NCBI RefSeq assembly: GCF_012933385.1
Contig: NZ_JABBPN010000008.1
Location: 62,001-126,000 of the forward strand
Direction of reading: 5' to 3'
Source of the DNA: Paenibacillus lemnae
GTDB taxonomy: Bacteria > Bacillota > Bacilli > Paenibacillales > Paenibacillaceae
DNA length: 64,000 nucleotides
Below, one piece after another: positions 37,900-45,309 of this stretch. Position numbers and translations under genes: made by a program. Each line of letters starts with the position of its first letter. Position 1 is the stretch's first letter. Below the pieces are notes generated by a model. The model made no database searches. It saw only the letters and a program-made list of their open reading frames with translations, and was not told where the DNA came from.

Positions 37900-38667
37900 G
37901 TGGAACCCAAACAGTGGTATATGGAATATAAGATACATAAAAATCGCCCTGGACTTCTCGGGGATATTGCTTCCATGCTCGGGATGATGGAGGTTAATAT
38001 CATTACGATCAATGGTGTTGAAGGACAGACGCGAGGCATGCTGCTGGAAACGAGCGATGAGGAAAAAATTACGTTAATGGGCCAAATGCTGAATAAGGTC
38101 GGCAATATTACCGTGACAGCACTGAGACCTCCGAAGCTTGTGGACATTCTGGCGGTCCGTCATGGCCGTTATATCGATCGGGATTCGGATGACCGGAAAA
38201 CGTTTCGGTTTACACGCGATGAGCTGGGGCTGTTGGTTGATTTTTTAGGAGAACTGTTTAAGAGAGAAGGCAATCAGGTGATTGGACTTCGGGGAATGCC
38301 GCGTGTAGGCAAAACGGAATCCATTATCGCTGGCAGCGTATGTGCTATGAAGAGATGGACGTTTGTTTCATCCACACTGCTGCGTCAGACGATCCGCAGT
38401 CAGCTGTCTGAGGACGAGATGAACCCGGCCAATGTATTTATCATTGACGGCATTGTCAGTACGATCCGCTCTAACGAGAAACATTATCAGCTGCTGCAGG
38501 ATATCATGTCCATGGAGAGTACCAAAGTGATTGAGCACCCGGATATTTTTGTGCGTGAATCAGAATACAGCTATGATCATTTTGATATTATTATTGAACT
38601 TCGAAACAATCCGGGTGAAGAAATCGTTTACGATACATTCACCGGTTCTTACAGTGACGATCTGTAA
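37900..38667 (+). CDS. ymfK: YmfK-type protein with ACT-like and P-loop segments (DUF3388)
   Basis: The function is unknown. The 255-residue protein starts with an ACT-like domain (about residues 5-80: IHKNRPGLLGDIASMLGMMEV). After a linker comes a P-loop, GMPRVGKTES at 132-141, inside IGLRGMPRVGKT. A likely Walker B-type hydrophobic strand follows in PANVFIIDGIVS. The GTG at 37900 follows AATGAGGTG. It is flanked by ymfJ and rodZ as in other Bacillales. A ligand-sensing NTPase is a guess from domain content. Confidence 0.85.
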   Translation: MEPKQWYMEYKIHKNRPGLLGDIASMLGMMEVNIITINGVEGQTRGMLLETSDEEKITLMGQMLNKVGNITVTALRPPKLVDILAVRHGRYIDRDSDDRKTFRFTRDELGLLVDFLGELFKREGNQVIGLRGMPRVGKTESIIAGSVCAMKRWTFVSSTLLRQTIRSQLSEDEMNPANVFIIDGIVSTIRSNEKHYQLLQDIMSMESTKVIEHPDIFVRESEYSYDHFDIIIELRNNPGEEIVYDTFTGSYSDDL

Positions 38668-38710
38668 TACTTCGATTTAAGGTACCGCAAATCCAAGAGG
38701 AGGTGATGGC

Positions 38711-39721
38711 ATGTCCGAGTTGGGACAACAATTGAGAGAAGCACGTCTGCAAAAAGGGATGAGCCTGGATGACGTGCAGGAAATGACAAAAATTCGCAAA
38801 CGCTACCTGGAAGCCATCGAGGCGGGCGACTACAAGGTTCTCCCGGGCAGTTTTTATGTACGGGCATTCATTAAAACCTATGCGGAAGCGGTAGGTTTAA
38901 ATCCCGATGAACTGCTGGAAGGACACAAACAGGATGTACCGAAGCCGGTCACCGAGTCTACGATGGAGCCTGTGATCCAAAAGAGAGCATCGAGATCGTC
39001 TTCAGAGCGAAATACCAGCTGGCTGCCCACAGCATTAATGTGGATTTTTCCTATTTTAATTATTGCTGTCATTTATTATTATGCGGTCATGTTTAACAAC
39101 AATGATCCTAATGAAGGAATTGCCGATCCCCCTGCTTCGCAGGAACAGCCAGTCGGCCAAAGCCCTGGTGAAAATGAGGGTGAAGGTGAAGGCGGCGGAC
39201 AGCAGCCAGCAGAGGACCCGGCTGAGGGTGAGGAGCCAGCTGGAACTGAGGATCCCGGCAGTGATGAACCGGTATCGAATCCTGAGGACAATCCGGGAGA
39301 GGGTACAGGGCAGGATGGAGAGAACGGTGAAGACGGTGGAGATGAACCGCCTGCTGAACAGCCAGCGGCTGTAACGGTCTCCCAGGACCGGACGGAAGGT
39401 AGATATACGATATTTAAAGTGGCATCAACTCCGGGTGATCCTGTGAAAGTCGAAATTACGGCTTCAGGACAGAGCTGGGTTGAAATCTACCGCGGCTACA
39501 ATTCTCAAGGTGAGAACTTATATTATGGTAACATGAACGCAGGCGATACATTCAGCGGAGAGATGGATGCACAAGGACTGTATATCAAATCTGCTTATTC
39601 TCCTGCTACCGAGATTAAAATTGGTGGACAGTCCGTTAGTGATGGCAAAACAACGTCTCGTATGTTCTTTGAGCCGTCAGAAAGTGCCCCAGCTGGTTCT
39701 GAGGACACTTCTGAAGAATAA
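38711..39721 (+). CDS. rodZ: Cytoskeletal / cell-shape protein RodZ (YmfM)
   Basis: RodZ links MreB filaments to the membrane. The 336-residue protein has an N-terminal HTH_25 domain (residues 5-72, GQQLREARLQKGMSLDDVQE and GSFYVRAFIKTYAEAVG), one membrane segment at about 104-126, and an outside domain (DUF4115) at about 223-336. Between them is an acidic linker at 127-222 made mostly of E, G, P and D. The ATG at 38711 follows GAGGAGGTGA. The gene precedes pgsA as in B. subtilis, though other genes intervene here. Confidence 0.9.
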   Translation: MSELGQQLREARLQKGMSLDDVQEMTKIRKRYLEAIEAGDYKVLPGSFYVRAFIKTYAEAVGLNPDELLEGHKQDVPKPVTESTMEPVIQKRASRSSSERNTSWLPTALMWIFPILIIAVIYYYAVMFNNNDPNEGIADPPASQEQPVGQSPGENEGEGEGGGQQPAEDPAEGEEPAGTEDPGSDEPVSNPEDNPGEGTGQDGENGEDGGDEPPAEQPAAVTVSQDRTEGRYTIFKVASTPGDPVKVEITASGQSWVEIYRGYNSQGENLYYGNMNAGDTFSGEMDAQGLYIKSAYSPATEIKIGGQSVSDGKTTSRMFFEPSESAPAGSEDTSEE

Positions 39722-39745
39722 AAGCTCCGTCAGCCGGAGAAATTA

Positions 39746-39784
39746 AACAGCGTGATGCCGCCTTTGGCACACGCCTGTTTTTTT
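39746..39784 (+). terminator. Intrinsic terminator after rodZ
   Basis: AACAG-CGTG-GCC pairs with GGC-ACG-CCTGTT in an imperfect stem, followed by seven T. Confidence 0.75.
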
Positions 39785-39813
39785 ATTCTCTGACGAGGGG
39801 AGATAAGACTTAT

Positions 39814-39984
39814 ATGACGGTTAGCTGGATCGTCGCCGGATTGGGTCTCATTGTCAGCCTGTTGGGGTATTACCTCATCCCTTCCAGTTGGGGATACGTC
39901 ATTCTCGGTTTTGGGCTGGCTCATATTGTACTGGGCGTTCTGGACATGTTCCGCAGCACAGGACACAGCGGCAGTAAAGCATAG
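39814..39984 (+). CDS. Small membrane protein, 56 residues, unknown function
   Basis: This short frame encodes MTVSWIVAGLGLIVSLLGYY and onward to the C-terminal HSGSKA. Two hydrophobic stretches (about residues 4-22 and 27-46), separated by a short loop with Pro-Ser-Ser-Trp-Gly, give a two-helix hairpin. A GAGGGGAGA ribosome site lies 10 bases before the ATG, and terminators flank both sides. I do not recognise the family. The ribosome site, hydrophobic pattern and clean terminator make it a likely real gene. Confidence 0.72.
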   Translation: MTVSWIVAGLGLIVSLLGYYLIPSSWGYVILGFGLAHIVLGVLDMFRSTGHSGSKA

Positions 39985-39998
39985 AAAGCCCCGGACAG

Positions 39999-40033
39999 AG
40001 CCCCGTCACCCTTCACTCAGGAGCGGGGCTTTT
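39999..40033 (+). terminator. Possible terminator after the 56-residue gene
   Basis: AGCCCCG at 39999-40005 pairs with CGGGGCT at 40024-40030; a short T tract follows. Confidence 0.65.
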
Positions 40034-40087
40034 ATCTACAAATGTGTCAGCATAGTTAAAGCCGGCTATCTCTTTTTCGATGATCAT

Positions 40088-40117
40088 TAGACTTTCAATG
40101 CTTTAATCTTCTATAAT
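40088..40117 (+). promoter_or_regulatory. Sigma-A promoter of yajQ
   Basis: TAGACT at 40088-40093 and TATAAT at 40112-40117, 18 bases apart, 40 bases before the gene. Confidence 0.5.
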
Positions 40118-40156
40118 AGATGGATACAACACTGCTGAAAGGAATGAGTGTGAGAT

Positions 40157-40648
40157 ATGGCTTCAGAAAATTCGTTTGACATCGTATCCAAAATGGACAT
40201 GCAGGAGCTCAATAACGCCATTACACAAACAGAGCGGGAGATTGAGACACGCTTTGATTTTAAGGGCAGCAAGAGCAGCCTGAAGCTGGATAAGGACCAG
40301 CTTGTGATTCTTTCGGATGATGAGTATAAATTGAATGCGGTCATCGACATTTTGCAGACCAAAATGATCAAACGCGGGTTGTCGCTTAAAAATGTTGATT
40401 ACGGGAAAATTGAACCGGCTTCCATGGGGACGGTCAGACAGCGCCTCTCGCTGAAGCAGGGAATTGATCAGGATAATTCCAAGAAAATCAACATTCTGAT
40501 TCGGGATTCCAAGCTGAAGGTAAAGAGCCAGATTCAAGGTGATCAGATCCGGGTAACCGGCAAGAGTAAAGATGATCTGCAAAACATCATGCAGCTTCTT
40601 CGTAAAGCTGATCTTCCGCTGGATCTTCAGTTTACGAATATGAAATAG
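40157..40648 (+). CDS. yajQ: YajQ family nucleotide-binding protein (DUF520)
   Basis: The 163-residue protein begins MASENSFDIVSKMDMQELNN, the hallmark of the YajQ family, and contains RFDFKGSKSSLKLD and IRVTGKSKDDLQNIMQLLR. YajQ proteins bind nucleotides; some members bind cyclic di-GMP. The specific role in Firmicutes is not settled. The ATG at 40157 follows AAAGGAATGAG. It stands alone between two promoters. Confidence 0.93.
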   Translation: MASENSFDIVSKMDMQELNNAITQTEREIETRFDFKGSKSSLKLDKDQLVILSDDEYKLNAVIDILQTKMIKRGLSLKNVDYGKIEPASMGTVRQRLSLKQGIDQDNSKKINILIRDSKLKVKSQIQGDQIRVTGKSKDDLQNIMQLLRKADLPLDLQFTNMK

Positions 40649-40671
40649 AAGACTGGACTGCGGGTCTTTCT

Positions 40672-40701
40672 TTGACATGGTGATGGCCTTGATATTATAC
40701 T
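40672..40701 (+). promoter_or_regulatory. Sigma-A promoter upstream of pgsA
   Basis: TTGACA at 40672-40677 and TATACT at 40696-40701, 18-base spacing, about 130 bases before pgsA, leaving a long leader. Confidence 0.65.
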
Positions 40702-40734
40702 GATATTCGATATATTGAGGCTGAAGCACATTTC

Positions 40735-40803
40735 ATGAGTGATGTAATTGTTATACATACAAAAGCGGAATTTTGGCCGGTGATTCCGGCAGCTGCCGGC
40801 TGA
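40735..40803 (+). CDS. Possible 22-codon leader ORF before pgsA
   Basis: ATG at 40735 opens MSDVIVIHTKAEFWPVIPAA and stops at 40801. Its last codons overlap the perfect palindrome CCGGCAGCTGCCGG at 40786-40799. The ribosome site is weak (GAGGCTGAAG), so translation is unproven. It could be a regulatory leader peptide or chance. Confidence 0.25.
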   Translation: MSDVIVIHTKAEFWPVIPAAAG

Positions 40804-40840
40804 GTCCGTCACGAGAACCCCATTTTAGGGAGGCTGTTTC

Positions 40841-41431
40841 ATGAATTTACCGAATCGCATAACGCTGGCACGGATCTGCCTGATTCCCGTTATGATGATT
40901 TTCCTGCTGGTGGATTTTCAATTTTATCCAGAACCTATAGTATGGGAGGGCTTTATCCTTCCATATAACCAGCTCATTGCCGCCCTGATTTTTATTTTGG
41001 CAGCAAGTACGGATGGCATCGACGGTTATTTAGCCCGTAAACACAATATGGTAACCAATCTCGGCAAGCTGCTGGATCCATTGGCTGATAAGCTGCTGGT
41101 GACCGCTGTACTGATTTCATTGGTGGAGATGGGCAAGGTGGAGTCCTGGATCGTCGTAGTCATCATCAGCCGGGAATTCGCAGTGACTGGACTGAGACAG
41201 ATTGCGCTTCTGGACGGGTCGGTTGTAGCGGCTGGGAACTCCGGCAAGCTGAAGACTGTAATACAGATCGTAGCCATTGTTGCACTGCTGATCAATAACT
41301 TCCCGTTTGTGTTTCTGGGAGTGCCGTTTGACCAGCTTGCCATTTGGGCCGCTGCCCTGATCACCATTTACTCCGGTGCAGAATATTTTGTGAAAAATAA
41401 ACACCTTTTGCGCGGAGCAGGGGCATCATAG
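40841..41431 (+). CDS. pgsA: CDP-diacylglycerol--glycerol-3-phosphate 3-phosphatidyltransferase
   Basis: PgsA makes phosphatidylglycerol phosphate, the first step to phosphatidylglycerol and cardiolipin. The 196-residue integral membrane protein starts MNLPNRITLARICLIPVMM and carries the CDP-alcohol motif: Asp61-Gly62, Ala65-Arg66, Gly75, Asp79 and Asp83, in DGYLARKHNMVTNLGKLL followed by DPLAD. Several hydrophobic helices surround it. The ATG at 40841 follows AGGGAGG. The order pgsA-cinA-recA is conserved in Bacillales. Confidence 0.96.
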   Translation: MNLPNRITLARICLIPVMMIFLLVDFQFYPEPIVWEGFILPYNQLIAALIFILAASTDGIDGYLARKHNMVTNLGKLLDPLADKLLVTAVLISLVEMGKVESWIVVVIISREFAVTGLRQIALLDGSVVAAGNSGKLKTVIQIVAIVALLINNFPFVFLGVPFDQLAIWAAALITIYSGAEYFVKNKHLLRGAGAS

Positions 41432-41458
41432 CAATAGGAGAAATCCTATTGCTTTTTT
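41431..41458 (+). terminator. Intrinsic terminator after pgsA
   Basis: GCAATAGGA at 41431-41439 pairs perfectly with TCCTATTGC at 41444-41452 around GAAA, followed by six T. Confidence 0.88.
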
Positions 41459-41538
41459 CTGCCCTTTTGCGGTATCCATGTTTAAATATGGCATTACATG
41501 TCCAAACGATAGAGAGAATGGTTACGGAGGTTGTGTAT

Positions 41539-42801
41539 ATGAAAGCAGAAATTATTGCGGTAGGCACCGAGCTGCTGCTCGGGCAAATTGTGAATACGAA
41601 TGCCCAGTACCTGTCCAGAGAATTGGCCGGCATGGGCATTGATGTATATTACCAGACCGTGGTTGGTGATAACTTGGGCCGTCTGAAGGAAGCGCTGCGG
41701 CTGTCCAGCCAGAGAGCGGATATTGTCATTTTGTCAGGGGGTCTTGGTCCTACACAAGATGACTTGACAAAAGATGCCGTGGCTGAATATATCGGAACTG
41801 AACTGCATTATGACCGCATGGCGATGGATAAGCTGGAACGGTTTTTCCAGGACCGCGGCACACCGATGACGGAGAATAACAAACGTCAGGCCCTTGCCAT
41901 CGGAGGCGGCACACCGCTTTCGAATGAAACCGGGTTAGCCGTAGGTAATGCCGTTTCACATGAAGGCACGCATTTCATACTTCTTCCGGGGCCGCCCAAG
42001 GAACTGAAGCCGATGTTTGAGAATGAAGCCAAGCCGTGGCTTCTGCAGCATGTGCTCACAGATGAAGTCCCGATCTATTCCAAGATGCTGAAATTTGCGG
42101 GCATCGGCGAATCAGCCCTCGATGACCGGCTTTCGGATTTGATTACTGCTCAAATTGATCCTACAATCGCTTTGTATGCTAAGGACGGTGAAGTGACTGT
42201 CCGAATTTCCACCAAAGCATCTAGTGAAACGAAGGCGATGGAAAAACTGGATCAGCTGCAGGCAGTTATTCAGTCGATGGTACCTGAACATATGTATGCA
42301 GACAGAGACGTACCGATTGAACAGGTAATCGTAGATATGATGGCTGACCGGAGCTGGACCGTGAGTGCTGCAGAAAGCTGTACAGGCGGTCTGGTTATGG
42401 AAACTTTAACTTCGATTCCGGGCAGTGCGAGCATGCTCCTCGGCGGTGTCGTATGCTATACGAACGAGATTAAACAGAAGCTGGTGCATGTGCCGAATTC
42501 TTTGCTGGAAGGCTCTGAAGCCCCAGGTGCGGTATCGGCAGAGGTGGCACAAGTGCTGTGTGAACAGATCCGGATGGTGGCGGACAGTGATTTCGGATTG
42601 TCCGTTACGGGTGTGGCCGGACCCGGCTATGCTGAGCGTAAACCTGTAGGACTGGTCTACGTGGGAATCGCAGAGCGAGGAAAGAGCACCGAAGTGCATG
42701 AGTTGAACATAAAAGGAAATCGGGAAACGATCCGCATCCGTGCAACAAAGGCGCTGCTGTACAGGTTGTGGAGAAGGCTGTCGGATGCTGAGTCTGATTA
42801 A
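41539..42801 (+). CDS. cinA: CinA family competence/damage-inducible protein
   Basis: CinA proteins combine an N-terminal molybdopterin-binding-like domain, often an ADP-ribose pyrophosphatase, with a C-terminal NMN deamidase-type domain. The 420-residue product starts MKAEIIAVGTELLLGQIVNT and has LSGGLGPTQDDLTKDAVA. The C-terminal domain holds AAESCTGGLVMETLTSIPGS and SVTGVAGPG. A role in pyridine-nucleotide recycling or competence is inferred from the family; only cinA and recA linkage is seen. The ATG at 41539 follows ACGGAGGTTG. Confidence 0.94.
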   Translation: MKAEIIAVGTELLLGQIVNTNAQYLSRELAGMGIDVYYQTVVGDNLGRLKEALRLSSQRADIVILSGGLGPTQDDLTKDAVAEYIGTELHYDRMAMDKLERFFQDRGTPMTENNKRQALAIGGGTPLSNETGLAVGNAVSHEGTHFILLPGPPKELKPMFENEAKPWLLQHVLTDEVPIYSKMLKFAGIGESALDDRLSDLITAQIDPTIALYAKDGEVTVRISTKASSETKAMEKLDQLQAVIQSMVPEHMYADRDVPIEQVIVDMMADRSWTVSAAESCTGGLVMETLTSIPGSASMLLGGVVCYTNEIKQKLVHVPNSLLEGSEAPGAVSAEVAQVLCEQIRMVADSDFGLSVTGVAGPGYAERKPVGLVYVGIAERGKSTEVHELNIKGNRETIRIRATKALLYRLWRRLSDAESD

Positions 42802-42869
42802 AGAAGTAAATTTTTAACAATAAGCTTGCCGCTTCAGCTGACAGAGAGTATAATTGGAAATACGGAAGA

Positions 42870-42904
42870 ACCGTGGCGCTTCAGAGATGAAAGCCGCGGT
42901 TTTT
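42870..42904 (+). terminator. Intrinsic terminator after cinA
   Basis: ACCG-T-GGC and CTTC pair with GAAA-GCC-G-CGGT around a short loop, followed by five T. It separates cinA from the recA promoter. Confidence 0.72.
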
Positions 42905-42961
42905 GCTGTTTAGCGCAATGCCGCCGCTGGATACACGGGAGGGATGCGCGAAACAAAAAAA

Positions 42962-42975
42962 CGAATGTATGTTCG
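42962..42975. promoter_or_regulatory. LexA (DinR) SOS box upstream of recA
   Basis: CGAATGTATGTTCG matches 13 of 14 positions of the Bacillus SOS consensus CGAACRNRYGTTCG. It ends ten bases before the recA -35 hexamer, so LexA bound here should repress recA until DNA damage. Confidence 0.85.
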
Positions 42976-42984
42976 AAAAAAGTC

Positions 42985-43013
42985 TTGGCAAACGTGCCCA
43001 AACAAGGTATGAT
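42985..43013 (+). promoter_or_regulatory. Sigma-A promoter of recA
   Basis: TTGGCA at 42985-42990 and TATGAT at 43008-43013, 17-base spacing. Confidence 0.75.
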
Positions 43014-43046
43014 TATATTATCAACATTCGAAGGGTTGTGGATGAA

Positions 43047-44108
43047 TTGTCAGATCGTCGTGCTGCGCTGGAAATGGCGCTTCGCCAGATAGAGAAACAG
43101 TTCGGTAAAGGCTCCGTCATGAAACTTGGTGAGTCGACTCATATGCAAGTAGAAATCGTGCCAAGCGGCTCCTTGGCATTGGATATAGCTTTAGGCACAG
43201 GCGGTCTCCCGAGAGGCCGAATCGTAGAGGTATACGGTCCGGAATCATCCGGTAAAACGACGGTTGCCCTGCATGCTATTGCAGAGGTGCAGAAAACTGG
43301 CGGACAAGCTGCTTTCATCGATGCAGAGCACGCTTTGGATCCATCTTATGCCAGCAAACTGGGCGTTAATATTGATGAACTTCTCTTGTCTCAGCCGGAT
43401 ACGGGTGAACAGGCTCTGGAAATTGCAGAAGCACTGGTTCGCAGCGGCGCTGTAGACATTATCGTTATCGACTCTGTTGCTGCTCTTGTGCCAAAAGCCG
43501 AGATCGAAGGCGACATGGGGGATTCACATGTGGGTCTGCAGGCACGTTTGATGTCACAGGCTCTCCGTAAGCTCTCTGGAGCGATCAGTAAATCGAAGAC
43601 GATTGCGATCTTTATTAACCAGCTTCGTGAAAAGGTCGGCGTTATGTTCGGTAACCCGGAAACTACGCCGGGTGGACGTGCTCTGAAGTTCTATTCCACA
43701 GTACGTCTGGATGTTCGCCGGATCGAAAGTATTAAGATGGGTAACGATGTTGTAGGTAACCGTACCCGTGTTAAAGTAGTTAAGAACAAGGTAGCTCCTC
43801 CGTTCAAGCAGGCAGAGGTTGATATTATGTACGGTGAGGGCATCTCCAAAGAAGGAAGTCTGATTGATATCGGTACAGAACTGGACATCGTTGACAAGAG
43901 CGGTGCCTGGTATTCCTTCTCGGGCGACCGTTTGGGTCAAGGCCGGGAAAATGCGAAGATGTTCCTGAAAGAACATCCTGAAATTGCTGATATCATTGAG
44001 GCTAAGGTCCGTGAAGCCAGCAATCTGTCCACCAATGTTCCTGTTCCTGACGAAAGCGAAAAGGAAAAGGAAGCCATGGAAGAACAGGAACTGTTCAAAG
44101 CTGAATAA
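43047..44108 (+). CDS. recA: Recombinase RecA
   Basis: RecA forms filaments on single-stranded DNA, drives strand exchange and triggers LexA self-cleavage. The 353-residue protein starts [20 protein letters not shown], with Walker A GPESSGKT at 64-71 and DNA-binding loops in [20 protein letters not shown] and [20 protein letters not shown]. The acidic C-terminus is normal. The TTG at 43047 gives the family N-terminus; GTG 43038 is the alternative and would add three residues. The ribosome site (GAAGGG) is weak. The SOS box and promoter lie upstream. Confidence 0.97.
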   Translation: MSDRRAALEMALRQIEKQFGKGSVMKLGESTHMQVEIVPSGSLALDIALGTGGLPRGRIVEVYGPESSGKTTVALHAIAEVQKTGGQAAFIDAEHALDPSYASKLGVNIDELLLSQPDTGEQALEIAEALVRSGAVDIIVIDSVAALVPKAEIEGDMGDSHVGLQARLMSQALRKLSGAISKSKTIAIFINQLREKVGVMFGNPETTPGGRALKFYSTVRLDVRRIESIKMGNDVVGNRTRVKVVKNKVAPPFKQAEVDIMYGEGISKEGSLIDIGTELDIVDKSGAWYSFSGDRLGQGRENAKMFLKEHPEIADIIEAKVREASNLSTNVPVPDESEKEKEAMEEQELFKAE

Positions 44109-44137
44109 CATACCGCTGCATTTGCGGTGTCTAAGTG

Positions 44138-44180
44138 GCCGCGCCGTGTTATTTCAACACAGCGCGGTCTTTTATTTTTT
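44138..44180 (+). terminator. Intrinsic terminator after recA
   Basis: GCCGCGC-GTGTT pairs with AACAC-GCGCGGTC around a five-base loop, followed by TTTTATTTTTT. Confidence 0.88.
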
Positions 44181-44196
44181 GAAAGGGTGGGTGCAT

Positions 44197-44940
44197 GTGA
44201 ATCATTCAATGGACTATTCCAAAGAATCCCATGAGTCGGGCGGCGATTATGATATCTCCCATTTTCCCGAAGGAGAGGATCTGGTGGTCACTGCCGTAGA
44301 GGCTCTCCGAAAACCCAAGTACCGGTACAGCATATCCTTCGGGCCGTACAACATGACTGTACATGAAGATGTCATGATTAAATTCCGCATGACCAAAGGA
44401 TCGGTATTCCGAAAGGAAGAATTGCAGGAAATCATTACAGCTGATGAACAGCAGCGGGCTTATGTGGAGGCATTAAGATATTTAGAACGGAAGCCAAGGA
44501 CCGCTAAGGAGATACAAACTCGCCTTCATCAGAAAGGGATGATGGGGGAAGCCGTGAATAAGGCGCTTCATCGTCTGAGTGAAGAAGGATTGGTAAACGA
44601 TGACTGGTATGCCCGTCAATGGGCACAGCAGCGGATTACCGGTCAGAAGAAAGGGAAGATGTGGATCCGGCAGGAGCTGCGTCAGAAAGGCATTGACAGC
44701 GAAATTATCGCTGAGGCTTTACAAGAGGTCGATGAGGAAGATGAATTGGCGAGCTGTTACTCCATCGGCCGTAAAAAATGGCTTCAAGGTAAGGGCGATG
44801 CGGCGGAGCGCAAGCGGAAAACTGGTGCATTTCTGATGAGAAGAGGGTTTCGAGGTGAACAGGTCAGAAAGGTAATTAACCGCCTTATTCAAGAAACCGA
44901 ACAGGATGAGTCCTTTCAAGAAGATGAACCTTTTATGTGA
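44197..44940 (+). CDS. recX: Regulatory protein RecX
   Basis: RecX modulates RecA filaments. The 247-residue protein has tandem three-helix repeats: YVEALRYLERKPRTAKEIQT, LVNDDWYARQWAQQRITGQK and RQELRQKGIDSEIIAEALQE. The extended N-terminal part (about 60 residues) is usual in Gram-positive RecX. The GTG at 44197 follows AAAGGGTGGG. An upstream opening at 43984 lies in recA and is rejected. It sits after the recA terminator, so expression may depend on read-through. Confidence 0.9.
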   Translation: MNHSMDYSKESHESGGDYDISHFPEGEDLVVTAVEALRKPKYRYSISFGPYNMTVHEDVMIKFRMTKGSVFRKEELQEIITADEQQRAYVEALRYLERKPRTAKEIQTRLHQKGMMGEAVNKALHRLSEEGLVNDDWYARQWAQQRITGQKKGKMWIRQELRQKGIDSEIIAEALQEVDEEDELASCYSIGRKKWLQGKGDAAERKRKTGAFLMRRGFRGEQVRKVINRLIQETEQDESFQEDEPFM

Positions 44941-45309
44941 TATTTAGGGTGAACAACGTGAGTACTGGCAGGGCAAGGTTTCAAAACCATGCTCTCCGGC
45001 AATAACCCAGTGCTTTCCCTTGACAATGTCTTTTCTTAAATACTAAAATAAATAGTGAATCATTCTCATTCATAGATGCCTTTTTCCTTCCCAAAAAGCT
45101 GCTTTTATGAAAGATTCACATTCACCAATTCATAGTGAAATGCAATTCGCTCTTTTTTTAGCGAATTTGTACACGACAGACCGTGTACAACGTGGACGGC
45201 AGGCATGTCTGCCGCAGATTTTATGTATGAATGATTGATGTGTAAGGTGACATGACAACTGTACATTCCCAAGGAATGCCTTGGAGGAACCAACGAGGAG
45301 GTGAAACAG
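44941..45309 (+). other. Non-coding region before rny with a promoter and many inverted repeats
   Basis: No gene is seen in these 369 bases. A promoter (45020-45049) is followed by: TGAAT/ATTCA at 45056-45072, TTCAC/GTGAA at 45121-45139, a perfect AATTCGCT/AGCGAATT stem at 45144-45167, a perfect TTGTACACG/CGTGTACAA stem at 45167-45190, GGCAG/CTGCC at 45198-45213, and CCAAGG/CCTTGG at 45269-45284 near the rny ribosome site. This may be a structured rny leader, a separate small RNA, or a set of operators. Confidence 0.45.
45020..45049 (+). promoter_or_regulatory. Sigma-A promoter in the region before rny
   Basis: TTGACA at 45020-45025 and TAAAAT at 45044-45049, spaced 18. It would make an unusually long leader of about 250 nt before rny. 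A Fur-like inverted repeat begins seven bases after the -10. Confidence 0.6.
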
